DNA of 16,535 nt, taken from Neolecta irregularis DAH-3. Taxonomy: Eukaryota; Ascomycota; Neolectomycetes; Neolectales; Neolectaceae. Where the stretch lies: the NCBI GenBank assembly GCA_001929475.1, contig LXFE01001087.1:1-16535 (forward strand), given 5' to 3'. Each line of letters opens with the position of its first letter. Position 1 is the first letter of the stretch. The position numbers and the translations under genes were made by a program. Of this stretch, positions 1 through 8,192 are shown piece after piece. The notes beneath the pieces are model-generated. The model did not search any database, was not told the DNA's origin, and saw only the letters and a program-made list of their open reading frames with translations.

Positions 1-148
1 GAGTCGGTAAGGCAGCAGAGATTTATGCTGAATTAATTTCAACCATCACAGTGAATTAGATCATCATAAGTATATATGAGATAGATAGACTAAATTAAGA
101 TAGTGAAAATAACTGCAGACCTTGAAAAGCAACTCGGAGTTGTGGCAG

Positions 149-1101
149 TTATCTTTGACGTAGGACAATTTCAAGGAACTGTTCAAAACCAATAGTTATA
201 AAGCCGTCCTAACAATGAGTAACTGGGGCAGGCTGTTTACTTGCCCTGTCTTCATCGTATTTTTTGAAAACCTCTGTAAGGGTTTTGAGTCTACGATGAT
301 CAGTGAGATATCTGAATAGTAAGAGTTACGTGACGCAACTTTGAATGAACATATCAAATGTTACAGCGCCATTTCCTGGTTTGATTAGCCTGTCTCAACT
401 CCGCCTAGTATATGAAATACCAGGCATCACGATAGATGTACCTCGCTTGTCGTAGTTGTGGAACAAAATATTCACAAATTCAGGGCTTAGCCGATAGCCG
501 AACCTGTGAATTACTGGCTGAGTTTGTGCCGGCGATTCTTACGCTCTGAGAGCTTCGGAGAACTCGTAGATATCGATAGAGCCTGATCCATCTTTGTCGA
601 ACCGAACAAATAGTTCCTAATAATTTGCCCCTACAACGATTTGCAATTGAATACCTTCCACTGCTTTAGATAATTCCAGAGGCTTTTGAATTCTTGGAAA
701 TTGATGGTTCCACTCATGTCTTTATCAAAGAGCTCGAATTTCAGAATACACTTGACTACTTTTGCACCTTGATCATCAACCGCGTGGTAGCCGGATGGAA
801 CCTAGGGTGGATTAGTCAAACAGGGATGCCGAGGAGTATACTCGGTCCAGTCTCCATTTACCAGGGCCCTGCGCAGTTCGATTTCACTGATGCTGCCGGA
901 CCCGTCCTGGTCTACTGCTCTGAACAAACCCAATAATTGGGCTTCGTGCGAGTTCTCATGAGGCGGGCGAATTGGGGAATGCGCAGATTGACGTGCTGGT
1001 GGCCGCCCAGGATAGGACGGCTGCCGCTGGCCTGGATACTGCGAATATTGACCTGCATGTAAAGAGGAAGGCGGAGGCGAGTGTGGATAGTTTCCAGACA
1101 T
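149..1101 (-). CDS. PEF1: Penta-EF-hand calcium-binding protein (ALG-2/Pef1-like)
   Basis: Eight exons on the minus strand, 5' to 3': 1101-842, 801-768, 732-655, 616-543, 503-442, 375-330, 290-245, 208-149, giving 219 aa. Residues 1-50 are rich in Pro, Ser, Gln and Tyr, as in the N-terminal tails of PEF proteins. Five EF-hands follow: loop 1 DQDGSGSISEIE at 64-75, loop 2 DKDMSGTINFQE at 101-112, loop 3 DKDGSGSIDIYE at 131-142, a degenerate loop 4 (NYDKRGNGAVTF) and loop 5 (DEDRDGFITIGF). The Trp of NGDW after EF1 is typical of the family. PEF proteins are cytosolic Ca2+-dependent dimerising adaptors, in yeast linked to polarity and division. Introns are 40, 35, 38, 39, 66, 39 and 36 nt; the last begins GCAAGT (GC-AG). 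The gene is divergent from the ChaC-type gene, 122 bp away. Family call is firm; the symbol is by analogy with yeast Pef1. Confidence 0.93.
209..244 (-). other. GC-AG intron 7 of the PEF gene
   Basis: The exon reads YDEDR and ends AGG; the intron begins GCAAGT, the usual extended 5' consensus of GC-AG introns, and ends with ctcattgttag, so a branch site lies close to the AG. Splicing here restores the family motif YDEDR-DGFITI exactly. Using the GT two bases further in would put the next exon out of frame. The intron is 36 nt. Confidence 0.88.
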
Positions 1102-1223
1102 TGTTGAATTGCATAACGGCGGTCAGTCTGTGCTTATATAGACTACCAAGACCGGTGACGTTGATTTGTCAACGTGCAGCTGCCAAGAACTGCTGCTAAA
1201 AACAGGTTCTTGCTCTAAATCAC
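1102..1223. promoter_or_regulatory. Divergent promoter between the PEF and ChaC-type genes
   Basis: These 122 bp separate two start codons facing away from each other. A TATATA stretch at 1135-1140 sits about 85 bp upstream of the ChaC-type ATG and reads as TATATA on both strands, so it could serve either gene. No other motif is clear. The assignment is positional inference. Confidence 0.4.
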
Positions 1224-2040
1224 ATGGGCCGTAGCCATGAGAAACAAACTTGGATATTTGGATATGGATCTTTGATCTGGAAGTATATAAATGCGATTTG
1301 AGCAGCAGAACTGACTACTACGACCGCCGCCGCACACAGTCGAGTCATTTCCCGGCTTCATCAAAGGGTTTGTCAGGCGGTTTTGGCAGGCAAGCGAAGA
1401 CCATCGTGGAACCAAGGAATCACCGGGCAGAGTGGCCACTCTGATTTCCAGGGAGGAATGGCAAGGCTTGGACGATCCTGTAAGACGCATTTATAAATTT
1501 ATTAATCCTCTCTACAGCATCACAGCGACGAAGCTGATGTTACTTGGGGTATCTTCCCTATAATGCAACATGGAACTGAATCAGGAATGGCGTATCGCAT
1601 TGATCCAAATCATGCCCTAGAAGTTCAGGAATATCTTGCCCATCGAGAGAAGGCATTCGGCATTCTCCTCCCGCACCTCTAACGTGTCTAGAACGGATAC
1701 TCTATCAGTACAGTTCCGGTTTGGCGACACTTGGCAGACTGCAGTCCCGTAGTGTCCGAAGCAACTTTGTATATTGGTACCACGCGCAATCCGCAATTTG
1801 TCGGTCCCCAGGATGTGGATGAACTTGCTGCGCATATATTCAAGTCCCGTGGTCCTTCTGGTAAGCTCAAAATCACAATCTCGCGCTCAGAATGAAGGCG
1901 AGAACAAGGAATATCTACTCAATCTCGACACAGCGTTGTCCCATCTGGACCCAGAAACGCGCGATGAACATGTGAGAGACCTGAGTTGCAAAGTACGTCA
2001 GTTGGAAAATAAAAGCCCTTGTACTGTGGATGATAAGTAG
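1224..2040 (+). CDS. GCG1: ChaC-type glutathione-specific gamma-glutamylcyclotransferase, with one non-consensus splice site
   Basis: Proposed exons: 1224-1282, 1323-1479, 1518-1548, 1585-1652, 1692-1860, 1898-2040, giving 208 aa (yeast Gcg1 is about 230). Seen in order: [11 protein letters not shown] (10-20), the family substrate-binding signature; [48 protein letters not shown], whose Glu (about 104) is the expected catalytic residue; LYIGT; and a C-terminus similar to yeast Gcg1 ([16 protein letters not shown]). The enzyme splits cytosolic glutathione into 5-oxoproline and Cys-Gly. Introns are 40, 38, 36, 39 and 37 nt. Intron 1 has no usable AG: family alignment puts its end at ...ctactacg. 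Intron 4 is GC-AG. Every exon frame is otherwise intact, so non-consensus splicing, a sequence error or a very recent inactivation are all possible. Its same-strand neighbour is another thiol protein. Confidence 0.85.
1283..1322 (+). other. Anomalous intron 1 of the ChaC-type gene (GT...CG)
   Basis: The preceding exon ends in LIW plus aa, with GTATAT next. To rejoin the frame encoding K-PPPH...PGFIKGF, the exon must restart at base 1323, which makes the intron end in CG. The AGs at 1302, 1305 and 1308 lead into a different frame that misses PPPH, and the one at 1339 also gives the wrong frame. A ctgac branch-like motif at 1311-1315 ends 7 nt before the CG, the same spacing as in neighbouring introns, so the boundary itself is credible. 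Confidence 0.7.
1653..1691 (+). other. GC-AG intron 4 of the ChaC-type gene
   Basis: The boundary AAG|GCATTC ... ctaacgtgtctag joins REK to NGYS and so restores the conserved REKNGY motif. The 39-nt length and close CTAAC branch site match other introns here. Unlike the PEF gene intron, the 5' end (GCATTC) is not the classical GCAAGT. Confidence 0.75.
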
Positions 2041-2081
2041 AAACCTACATCAACAATGAGCAGAGATAAAATACATGGATG

Positions 2082-2098
2082 TGGACGTCATGACGTGA
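2082..2098. promoter_or_regulatory. Paired CRE/ATF-like sites upstream of the Rdx gene
   Basis: The motif gacgtcatgacgtg at 2084-2097 joins two ACGT-core elements (GACGTCA and TGACGTG) about 65 bp upstream of the Rdx start. Such elements bind ATF/CREB-type bZIP factors, which drive stress genes in many fungi. The motif is seen directly; its use as a control site is inference. Confidence 0.4.
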
Positions 2099-2159
2099 TA
2101 TTCAATTAAAACCCTAACTGCAACATCCCAAGTTGCTTTCCTTAGTCACCAAAAATACC

Positions 2160-2520
2160 ATGCCGTATCCAAAAGTATCTATTCAGTATTGTACGCAGGT
2201 GAGTTCGTTTGCCAATGCCCCCTGACTCGTAGTGCAAATGGATGCTTAGAGCAGCCTGGATAGCTCAAGAACTCCTGAGTACATTTTCAACATCCATTGG
2301 CGAGGTTTCGTTAGTACCCTCAAAAGGAGGGACATTTATTGTGACGCTCTCCACAGAGACACAAAAGGAAGTAATCCTTTGGGACAGGAAAAAACAGGAC
2401 GGGTTTCCAGAAGCTAAAGAACTGAAAAGACGGGTGCGTGACATCCTTGAGCCAGAGCGAAATCTAGGGCACGTAGATGGAAATAAAGCAGTTAAGGAGC
2501 TCTGTGAAAGCTGCAAGTAA
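2160..2520 (+). CDS. Rdx family (selenoprotein W-like) thioredoxin-fold protein, Cys form
   Basis: Exons 2160-2198 and 2233-2520 encode 108 aa. The protein starts MPYPKVSIQYCTQCKWMLRAAW: a beta strand then the CxxC redox motif at residues 11-14. SelW has CxxU in animals; here the second position is an ordinary Cys (tgc). Later motifs GEVSLVPSKGGTFIV, LWDRKKQDGFPEAKELKRRVRD and LGHVD are the conserved core of fungal Rdx proteins. The 34-nt phase-0 intron falls inside the CxxC motif (CTQ|C), so correct splicing is needed to form the active site; it ends ctgactcgtag, a branch site almost touching the AG. The likely role is a small cytosolic thiol oxidoreductase, possibly glutathione-linked. It is 119 bp downstream of the ChaC-type gene on the same strand. 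Confidence 0.9.
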
Positions 2521-2732
2521 TGGATGCGACGGGAAACAATTACTGTATAAGACGCATCTGAAAACAAAAGACCGGAGAAAACAGGCAATCACAATAGCCC
2601 TCCGCCAAAGTTCAACTATCCATTCTGCTGCATCATGCCTGGTGGCAATCAAAAGCACAAGCACAAGGATGAGAGTTTGAGATTGCCTGAGCCAACAGCA
2701 TAGACAAATCGAAAGATACAGCAGAGCCTTGT

Positions 2733-3867
2733 TCATTTAGCATTCTTTGACTTTTGCTTCCGCGGGGGCGTGACAGGCCTTCCAGTACCCATCCCTCCGT
2801 ATACGTATTTCTGTTTCTTTTCTGCGGGCTTCAAAATCTAGCATGGTATTAGAGAGGTCTTGAAGACTCGCATACCTGAAAACTACATAGAAGGCTTTCG
2901 TCAACACTCATCATAGCACCAGCGTTATCAAACTCTCCACAGTAGTTGGGGGCGCTGAACAACGTGACCAGCTGTCGTTTCGAAAAGAATTCATATCCGT
3001 CTTCAACGACTTGATGTGCTCGACAGATAAGATCCATGTCATGCTTCGCAAGGAATCTTGAAACAACATCTGGTCCGAAGGTAAATGATACACCTCGATC
3101 GTTTTCACTCCATCCGGTTATCTCCTTGTCCGGGTCAGACCACAGAAGGTCACACAACAGCCCAGTATCCGGAACATCAGTAGGCCGCATCACTCGTCGA
3201 ATCTGTTCCATTGAGTTTAAATCGGGAGAAAGACCACCATGCATCGTAAAGATCTTTTCATCGATGATGGCAGCAATCGGTAGGCAGTTGAAACAATCTG
3301 TAAATGTCTTCCATAGCTTGATATTGTATCGTCGTTTACCTGCCACATAAGTATCAAGAAACCCAGGAATGATACATTCATCGTAAAACCCATAGATTCG
3401 ATTGATACTGGCACACTCATGATTGCCGCGGAGAATGAAAAAGTTTTCGGGGTATTTTATCTTATATGCCAAGAGTAAACAGATTGTTTCCAATGACTGT
3501 TTGCCTCGGTCGACATAATCGCCAAGAAAAAGATAATTGGCTTCGGGTGGAAACCCGCCATATTCAAAGAGACGTAACAAATCATAGTACTGGCCGTGAA
3601 TATCACCTGAATGTGTGAGATTGCGTTGTCTTGCACAGTCTTACCACAAATCTACAAGATCAGAATGAGTAGTACAAAGGAAGATACTTTAATGGGGGCC
3701 TCTAGCTCCAGCAGAATAGGCTGATTGATGAAAATCTCTCTGGCTTTGGTGCAGAGATAGCGAATTTCATACTCTCCAAGAGTTACCTGCTTCCCGGGTC
3801 GATTGCCTCGCACTTCGAGTAATCTTTCAATAATGTTATCGAGATCAATCTCATTTTGATCGGCCAT
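2733..3867 (-). CDS. GLC7: Serine/threonine protein phosphatase PP1 catalytic subunit (Glc7/Dis2)
   Basis: Five exons, 5' to 3': 3867-3688, 3651-3645, 3606-3376, 3339-2876, 2837-2733, giving 328 aa (Dis2 is 327). The metal-centre motifs are all present: GDIHG (63-67, with D64 and H66 in the usual PP1 numbering), GDYVDRG, RGNHE, then [24 protein letters not shown] and [20 protein letters not shown]. The tail ends [13 protein letters not shown], and its TPPR matches the Cdk-phosphorylated site of PP1 enzymes. It dephosphorylates many substrates, directed by RVxF-motif regulatory subunits in nucleus and cytoplasm. Introns are 36, 38, 36 and 38 nt. Exon 2 is a 7-nt microexon. Intron 3 (3340-3375) is a multiple of three with no stop, so reading through adds 12 residues not found in PP1. 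The gene converges on the Rdx gene (212 bp between stops). Confidence 0.97.
3645..3651 (-). other. 7-nt microexon of the PP1 gene
   Basis: The bases atttgtg (minus strand) lie between an upstream ...cttgtag and a downstream gtaaga. They encode I-C and the first base of the Gly in APIK-ICG-DIHG. PP1 enzymes all read ICGDIHGQ here, so the exon is required. Flanking introns are 36 nt (3652-3687) and 38 nt (3607-3644). Confidence 0.92.
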
Positions 3868-4377
3868 GGATTAGGAGTTGTGAACGAGAGACAATGCAGT
3901 GTGGGATGAATTCAGGTTTCTTAAGTGTCAATGATCATGGAGAAGTAGGGAAAGAGCAAAGGTCATACCTAACAGAAAAGGGACGATAGATGGTTTCGCA
4001 GGTCGCGGTGGGAGGCGACTTTGAAGAGTATGAGGCAGACGGAAGGGATCTGCAGCGCACTTAGCAACAACCAGCAACGAATTTGCGTACGGAACAGGTA
4101 GCAACGGCAATTCTAGTTCGCCGTTTAGAGTACAAATTCCTGTACAGGGTTTGGGCAGGCTAATGGATGGTTTTAATTGTTTTCCGGTCTTGCGGCAGAA
4201 AAAACAAGCACAACAGATGGCGATGGTTGGAGGTTGACACTCTTCGTCCTTTGCCTTTTGGTGGAGAGAAGTACCCGGCCACTGTACAGGAAGATTCAAT
4301 CTCTAATACATGTTTATAATTAGAAATAGATACCCCAAAACCATTTGAATAAAACCTCATGTCCAGTGACTGCGCTA
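3868..4377 (-). other. Spacer between TFC4 and PP1, with a doubtful small ORF
   Basis: About 510 bp between the TFIIIC-subunit stop and the PP1 start. A minus-strand frame can be built: ATG at 4360, a 31-nt GT-AG intron at 4303-4333, then an open stretch ending at 3928 (132 residues), or about ten residues earlier if a possible 49-nt intron near 3970 is removed. It contains CCACFFC and is Pro-rich. I do not recognise it. Its ATG would lie only 17 bp beyond the TFC4 stop, leaving almost no promoter. This could equally be TFC4 3' UTR plus the PP1 promoter and leader. Confidence 0.2.
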
Positions 4378-7300
4378 TTATAAAGTCAAGAACTTGAGAG
4401 TAACCTCCTTTGCCAAAGGACCACTACCGCTTGTCATGTATATCAAAGATAAATGATACGCCGTCTCTGACGCCAGATCTTGTCTACCAATCCCTACGCT
4501 TTCAAAAGCAGCGTTGTGTAACTCATGTGACAGAGCTAGTACCCTTTCGTAATACGGTATCGCCAAATGCATCAAACCTGATAATGAGAAGATTTCTTTT
4601 CATAGAGCAAGTACCGAGCTGATGGAAAGCGCGGCCGACGTTGAACTCAGCTTCCTGGCGTTCACAAAGGCCCTGTTTAATACGCCATTCATAGTAATGA
4701 AAAAGAAATATTAAACCTTGAAGGATCTGATGCTGTCGATTAGATGTTTGTCGTTGCATCGCTCGATGAAGATGTGCTATCGCGATGCTTAAATTGATTA
4801 AAGGGTCAGTGGGAACAAGTGAGAACGCTCGAGTATAATAGTCTAAGGTCAGTTGAGCAAAGGAAAAGTCAAATTACTCAAGGCATGAATATGACTTCTT
4901 GCAGCTGCCAATCCATGGCCATATAACATGAGAAGAGAGACATTATAAGAATTCGGTTTCACTGGATCGCCTTGAGAATCCTTTCGACTCAACGTGGCAG
5001 ATCCAGGAAGCGTATCCCCCGTCATAGCACCATCTATCGCCTTAATTTGACGTAAAAGATACTTTGTAGAAGGATTTGCAACGAGAGCATTTGTATCACT
5101 CACTCGATTCCAAAATCGATATCCGTCAGACATGAATCGGAAAGTGTTGGTAAACCAGCGACATGTATTTTGAGCTTCTTCAAAATCCATCGCCTGAAAA
5201 GCACATGCTAAAAGTTTAGGAGGGAAACATAAAACATTGGTGTACCCATATTCACGACATAGGTTAGGAGGTTCCGTTTAGAATTCTGATAAAAGACGTT
5301 TACCATTTGTGCAGACTTGATAATCTCATAAGCTTCCCGAATATCACCCTCGCAAGTCAACAAGATCGCATACTATATGTAAGTTGAAAAAAGTTTAGAT
5401 GAAAAGAACCTGGAGAAAGATATCAAGCCAACGATCAAATGAAAGACCTCGAAATTCAGTTTCCTCCGCATCATGCGGATTGACATCGCCATCCCCGAGG
5501 TCTAACATGAGCTTGAAACTAAATCAATCGCACCAATTGAGGTTTGCAGCCGAGTTGCCATTCCCTTGAGGCTTTTGTCTAGATCAACTTTTTTCGAGCG
5601 ATTTGTCAATGAACGTAATCCGGTAAACTTTGTACTCCTTTCAGAAGGGTAGAAAGCACTGACATGACGAAAATCGTCAATCAACTCGGCAGCAGTCTCC
5701 ATCCATTCTTTAATGACAAAAGACTGGCCTTTATCGAGGTCCTTCTCTAGCATTTCAAGCTTGCGGTTACGAAAGATAATTTGTTCACATCTTTCTTTCT
5801 CCGCTGCAAGTCTTTCTTCAAGGGTAGAGCGACAGCCTGGTTTTCTGGAGCGTGTGGTGCCTGGAACTTGTGATTCAATCAGAGCTGCATTGTCCTCGAC
5901 TGATCTTGCGACATTTCCACCCTCAATTTCAGGAGGGGTATGTTGCTCCTTTCGCAAACGTAAAACTATCAAGCTGAGTGAATGATGATAGTGTATGAGT
6001 GTACCTTCATTGACCAAAGTCAATGCTTCCTCGCGGCGTTCCATACTTTCATAAAACTCGGCAAGCTGTATCCTCGAATCTATATCTTTGGGCAGCGTAG
6101 CTATAACCGCTCGATAACATTCTTCAGCATCTTCCATATCTCCGAGGCCCTTGTAACACTTGGCCATTGCAGACCAGAGGCTAGGTCCATTGGTCTCCAG
6201 GTTAGCATCATTGATTTACTTTCAAATATACTGCTTCGAGTTCGATCAGTGGTGCGAAAAATTCAAGAGCTTCTTCAAAGTAGCCTTCTTGGCAGAGACT
6301 CTCTCCAACATCGAATAACGCATCAGCGAAATTACTGGGATCGTGGTTCATCAGCAAATCAAATTGTCTCTGTTTCTAAGTGCCATAAGATAGAACAAGG
6401 ATTACCATACTCTCATCAAGTATGCCGAGCCTTAGTCGGCACAATCCCAATTTGACTCGAATGTCTATAGGCAGGGAGTAATCTTGATGATCGTTAGAAT
6501 TGAACTTTTTGCAAGCTTTGCGACGATCATCATCAATATCGAACTCTCGATCGTCCTCAAATTCGTCCCAGTATGATTCAGATCTCCTCCCATTGAGCCA
6601 CCGAGCACAGATCTTTATGAGGTTAATGCATTGAGCCCACCGCTTGCCCAGCATATACAGCTCAGACATCATATTCAATTCAGACCAACCAAAATCTCCA
6701 GATGCGTCGATTCTTGTTTTGCGATTTTGATAAGATGCCAACGCAGATTCGTAGAGCTGGACTGCATCTGATATGCGATTTTGGTCGATGTATGTCCGTG
6801 AAAGTTCGCGAATGATGTTCATATCGTTTGGGACCAGGTTTAAAAGTAATTTGAAGCCTTCAATTACCTGTATATAAGATAATGAGAACCAAGATCAAGA
6901 CCTTTGCAGTATTCTTGAGACTTTTGTATAAAAGGGTCCTTTCCCAGATCACCGATACATTGGTCGGCTGATGTCTAATCGCGCGGTTTAGACAGTAGAT
7001 AGCTTGACTGTAGTGTTGCGAGTTTTGGCTCATTCTGGCACAATCTATCCAGAGGTCTGCCTCTTTTGGTCTCAGATGTGCTGCCGTGATCCATGCCAGT
7101 AGACATTTTTCTTCGTTGCCGCGTTCCTTGTGCACCAGTCCGAGGGTTTGCCAGGCGGAGAAGACATTAAAGTCGATCCGAATGATCTCTTTGAGATGCT
7201 TCAGCGCTTCGTCGAGGTCGCCGGTTGCATACGCTTGATTCGCTCTTCCCATGAGTCCCTTTACTTCGTGCGAGGGTTCCAGGTCAACCATAGCACGTCT

Positions 7301-7646
7301 CCCGCCCTTGCGACTGAGAGAAGGTATGTGAAAGAGGATATACCCTGCGATCTCTGTGAACTTTTTTAAACCCGGCGACTGCCTTCAAGTCGTTGTGGAA
7401 ATCCGACATCTCACCGTTGGTATCGACCAAGTCAAAGTTGCTCCCGACGCCTGCGACGCCCTTCAAGACATTTTCAAAGTCCTCGTTAATGTAGTCGCTG
7501 TCGTCGCTGTCGTCCTGTTCAAAGGCGGCGAACTTGTCAAATTCTTCGATTTCGACAAAATCGCCTTCGTCGGACAGTCGCCCCGCCGAGTATGCAGTGT
7601 TTGCGGTCTCGTAATGCAGATCGTCGCTGGGATCACCATAGTCCAT
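4378..7646 (-). CDS. TFC4: TFIIIC TPR subunit (Tfc4/Sfc4, tau131)
   Basis: Eleven exons, 5' to 3': 7646-7344, 7306-6902, 6867-6406, 6375-6232, 6194-6005, 5965-5534, 5501-5410, 5372-5246, 5207-4878, 4842-4615, 4577-4378, giving 970 aa (yeast Tfc4 is 1025, fission yeast Sfc4 about 1000). Seen: an acidic N-terminus (EQDDSDDSDY), a basic GGRRAM patch, then TPR repeats from about residue 113 (ANQAYATGDLDEALKHLKEI), a charged helical segment (LEERLAAEKERCEQI), and a C-terminal TPR array with the family motifs FNVGRAFHQLG, LMHLAIPYYERVL and AYHLSLIY. As part of TFIIIC it contacts TFIIIB (Brf1/Bdp1) and helps place it upstream of tRNA and 5S genes. Introns are 37, 34, 30, 37, 39, 32, 37, 38, 35 and 37 nt. 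Start chosen at MDYGD; the frame stays open upstream to 8063, but that stretch is low-complexity and GC-driven. Confidence 0.94.
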
Positions 7647-8192
7647 TATGGGTTCAGGGTTGGATTTGGATTGCTGTAACGCGGGTGTTTCATAAAAGAG
7701 GCGGCGGTGGATTGCATAAACCAACCTCCAACTAGACGCTCCCCCGACTGCGCTCTGCCGTTGCCTTTCTCCTGCTTCTTTTTCGTTTTCTTCTGCGCGT
7801 ACTAATTCCTGCCTGGATGTTTTCCTTGCTTTGCTGATCTGTGCCAGGATCCTTTGAGGACGGCCAGCCCGCAGGAATCCCGCCCTTTGTTCTTTCCGTG
7901 CTCCCCCGCATCCCCCGTTCGCCGTAATACGAATGGCTGCAAATCTGCCTGCAGCCGAGCCTGCATTCAGCAGTCCGCCTACTGCGATTTCGTCTGGCGC
8001 GAACTCGACTCTGCGCCCGCCACGCGCGCAGGGCCATCTTTCGTCGCGGACTGCGTGTGACATCTACTCGCCCCTCGGCGGCAGCAGACACCGCCCGACG
8101 TCTGAGGTTTTTGCACAGGCGCCGTTCAAGGCGAACACGCCCGAAGGCAACAGTCTCGCGCGATCCGGGGTCTGACGGGTGTAGCCGACGTC
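7647..8192. promoter_or_regulatory. GC-rich divergent promoter between TFC4 and the Vts1-type gene
   Basis: These 546 bp separate the two start codons. From about 7770 the stretch is visibly GC- and CpG-rich compared with the rest of the window. Long ORFs run through it on both strands because stop codons are rare at this composition. I see no clear TATA box. It probably holds both promoters and 5' leaders. Confidence 0.55.

Noticed and set aside
2233-2235. Selenocysteine codon in the SelW-like protein
   Set aside because: The second active-site position is TGC (Cys), so no selenocysteine is needed; the TAG just before it is the intron 3' end.
3340-3375. Genuine 12-residue insertion in PP1
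   Set aside because: The stretch has GT and AG ends, typical 36-nt length and a near branch site, and removing it restores the invariant YDECKRRYN; it is an intron.
3990-4260. Plus-strand spliced gene in the TFC4-PP1 spacer
   Set aside because: A start and a 37-nt GT-AG intron can be drawn, but the phase leads to an early stop; the attractive downstream frame cannot be joined to it.
7647-8063. 139-codon upstream extension of TFC4
   Set aside because: The frame is open but Arg/Gly/Ala-rich and low-complexity, lies in the GC-rich divergent promoter, and the family-like acidic N-terminus begins at the downstream Met (7646).
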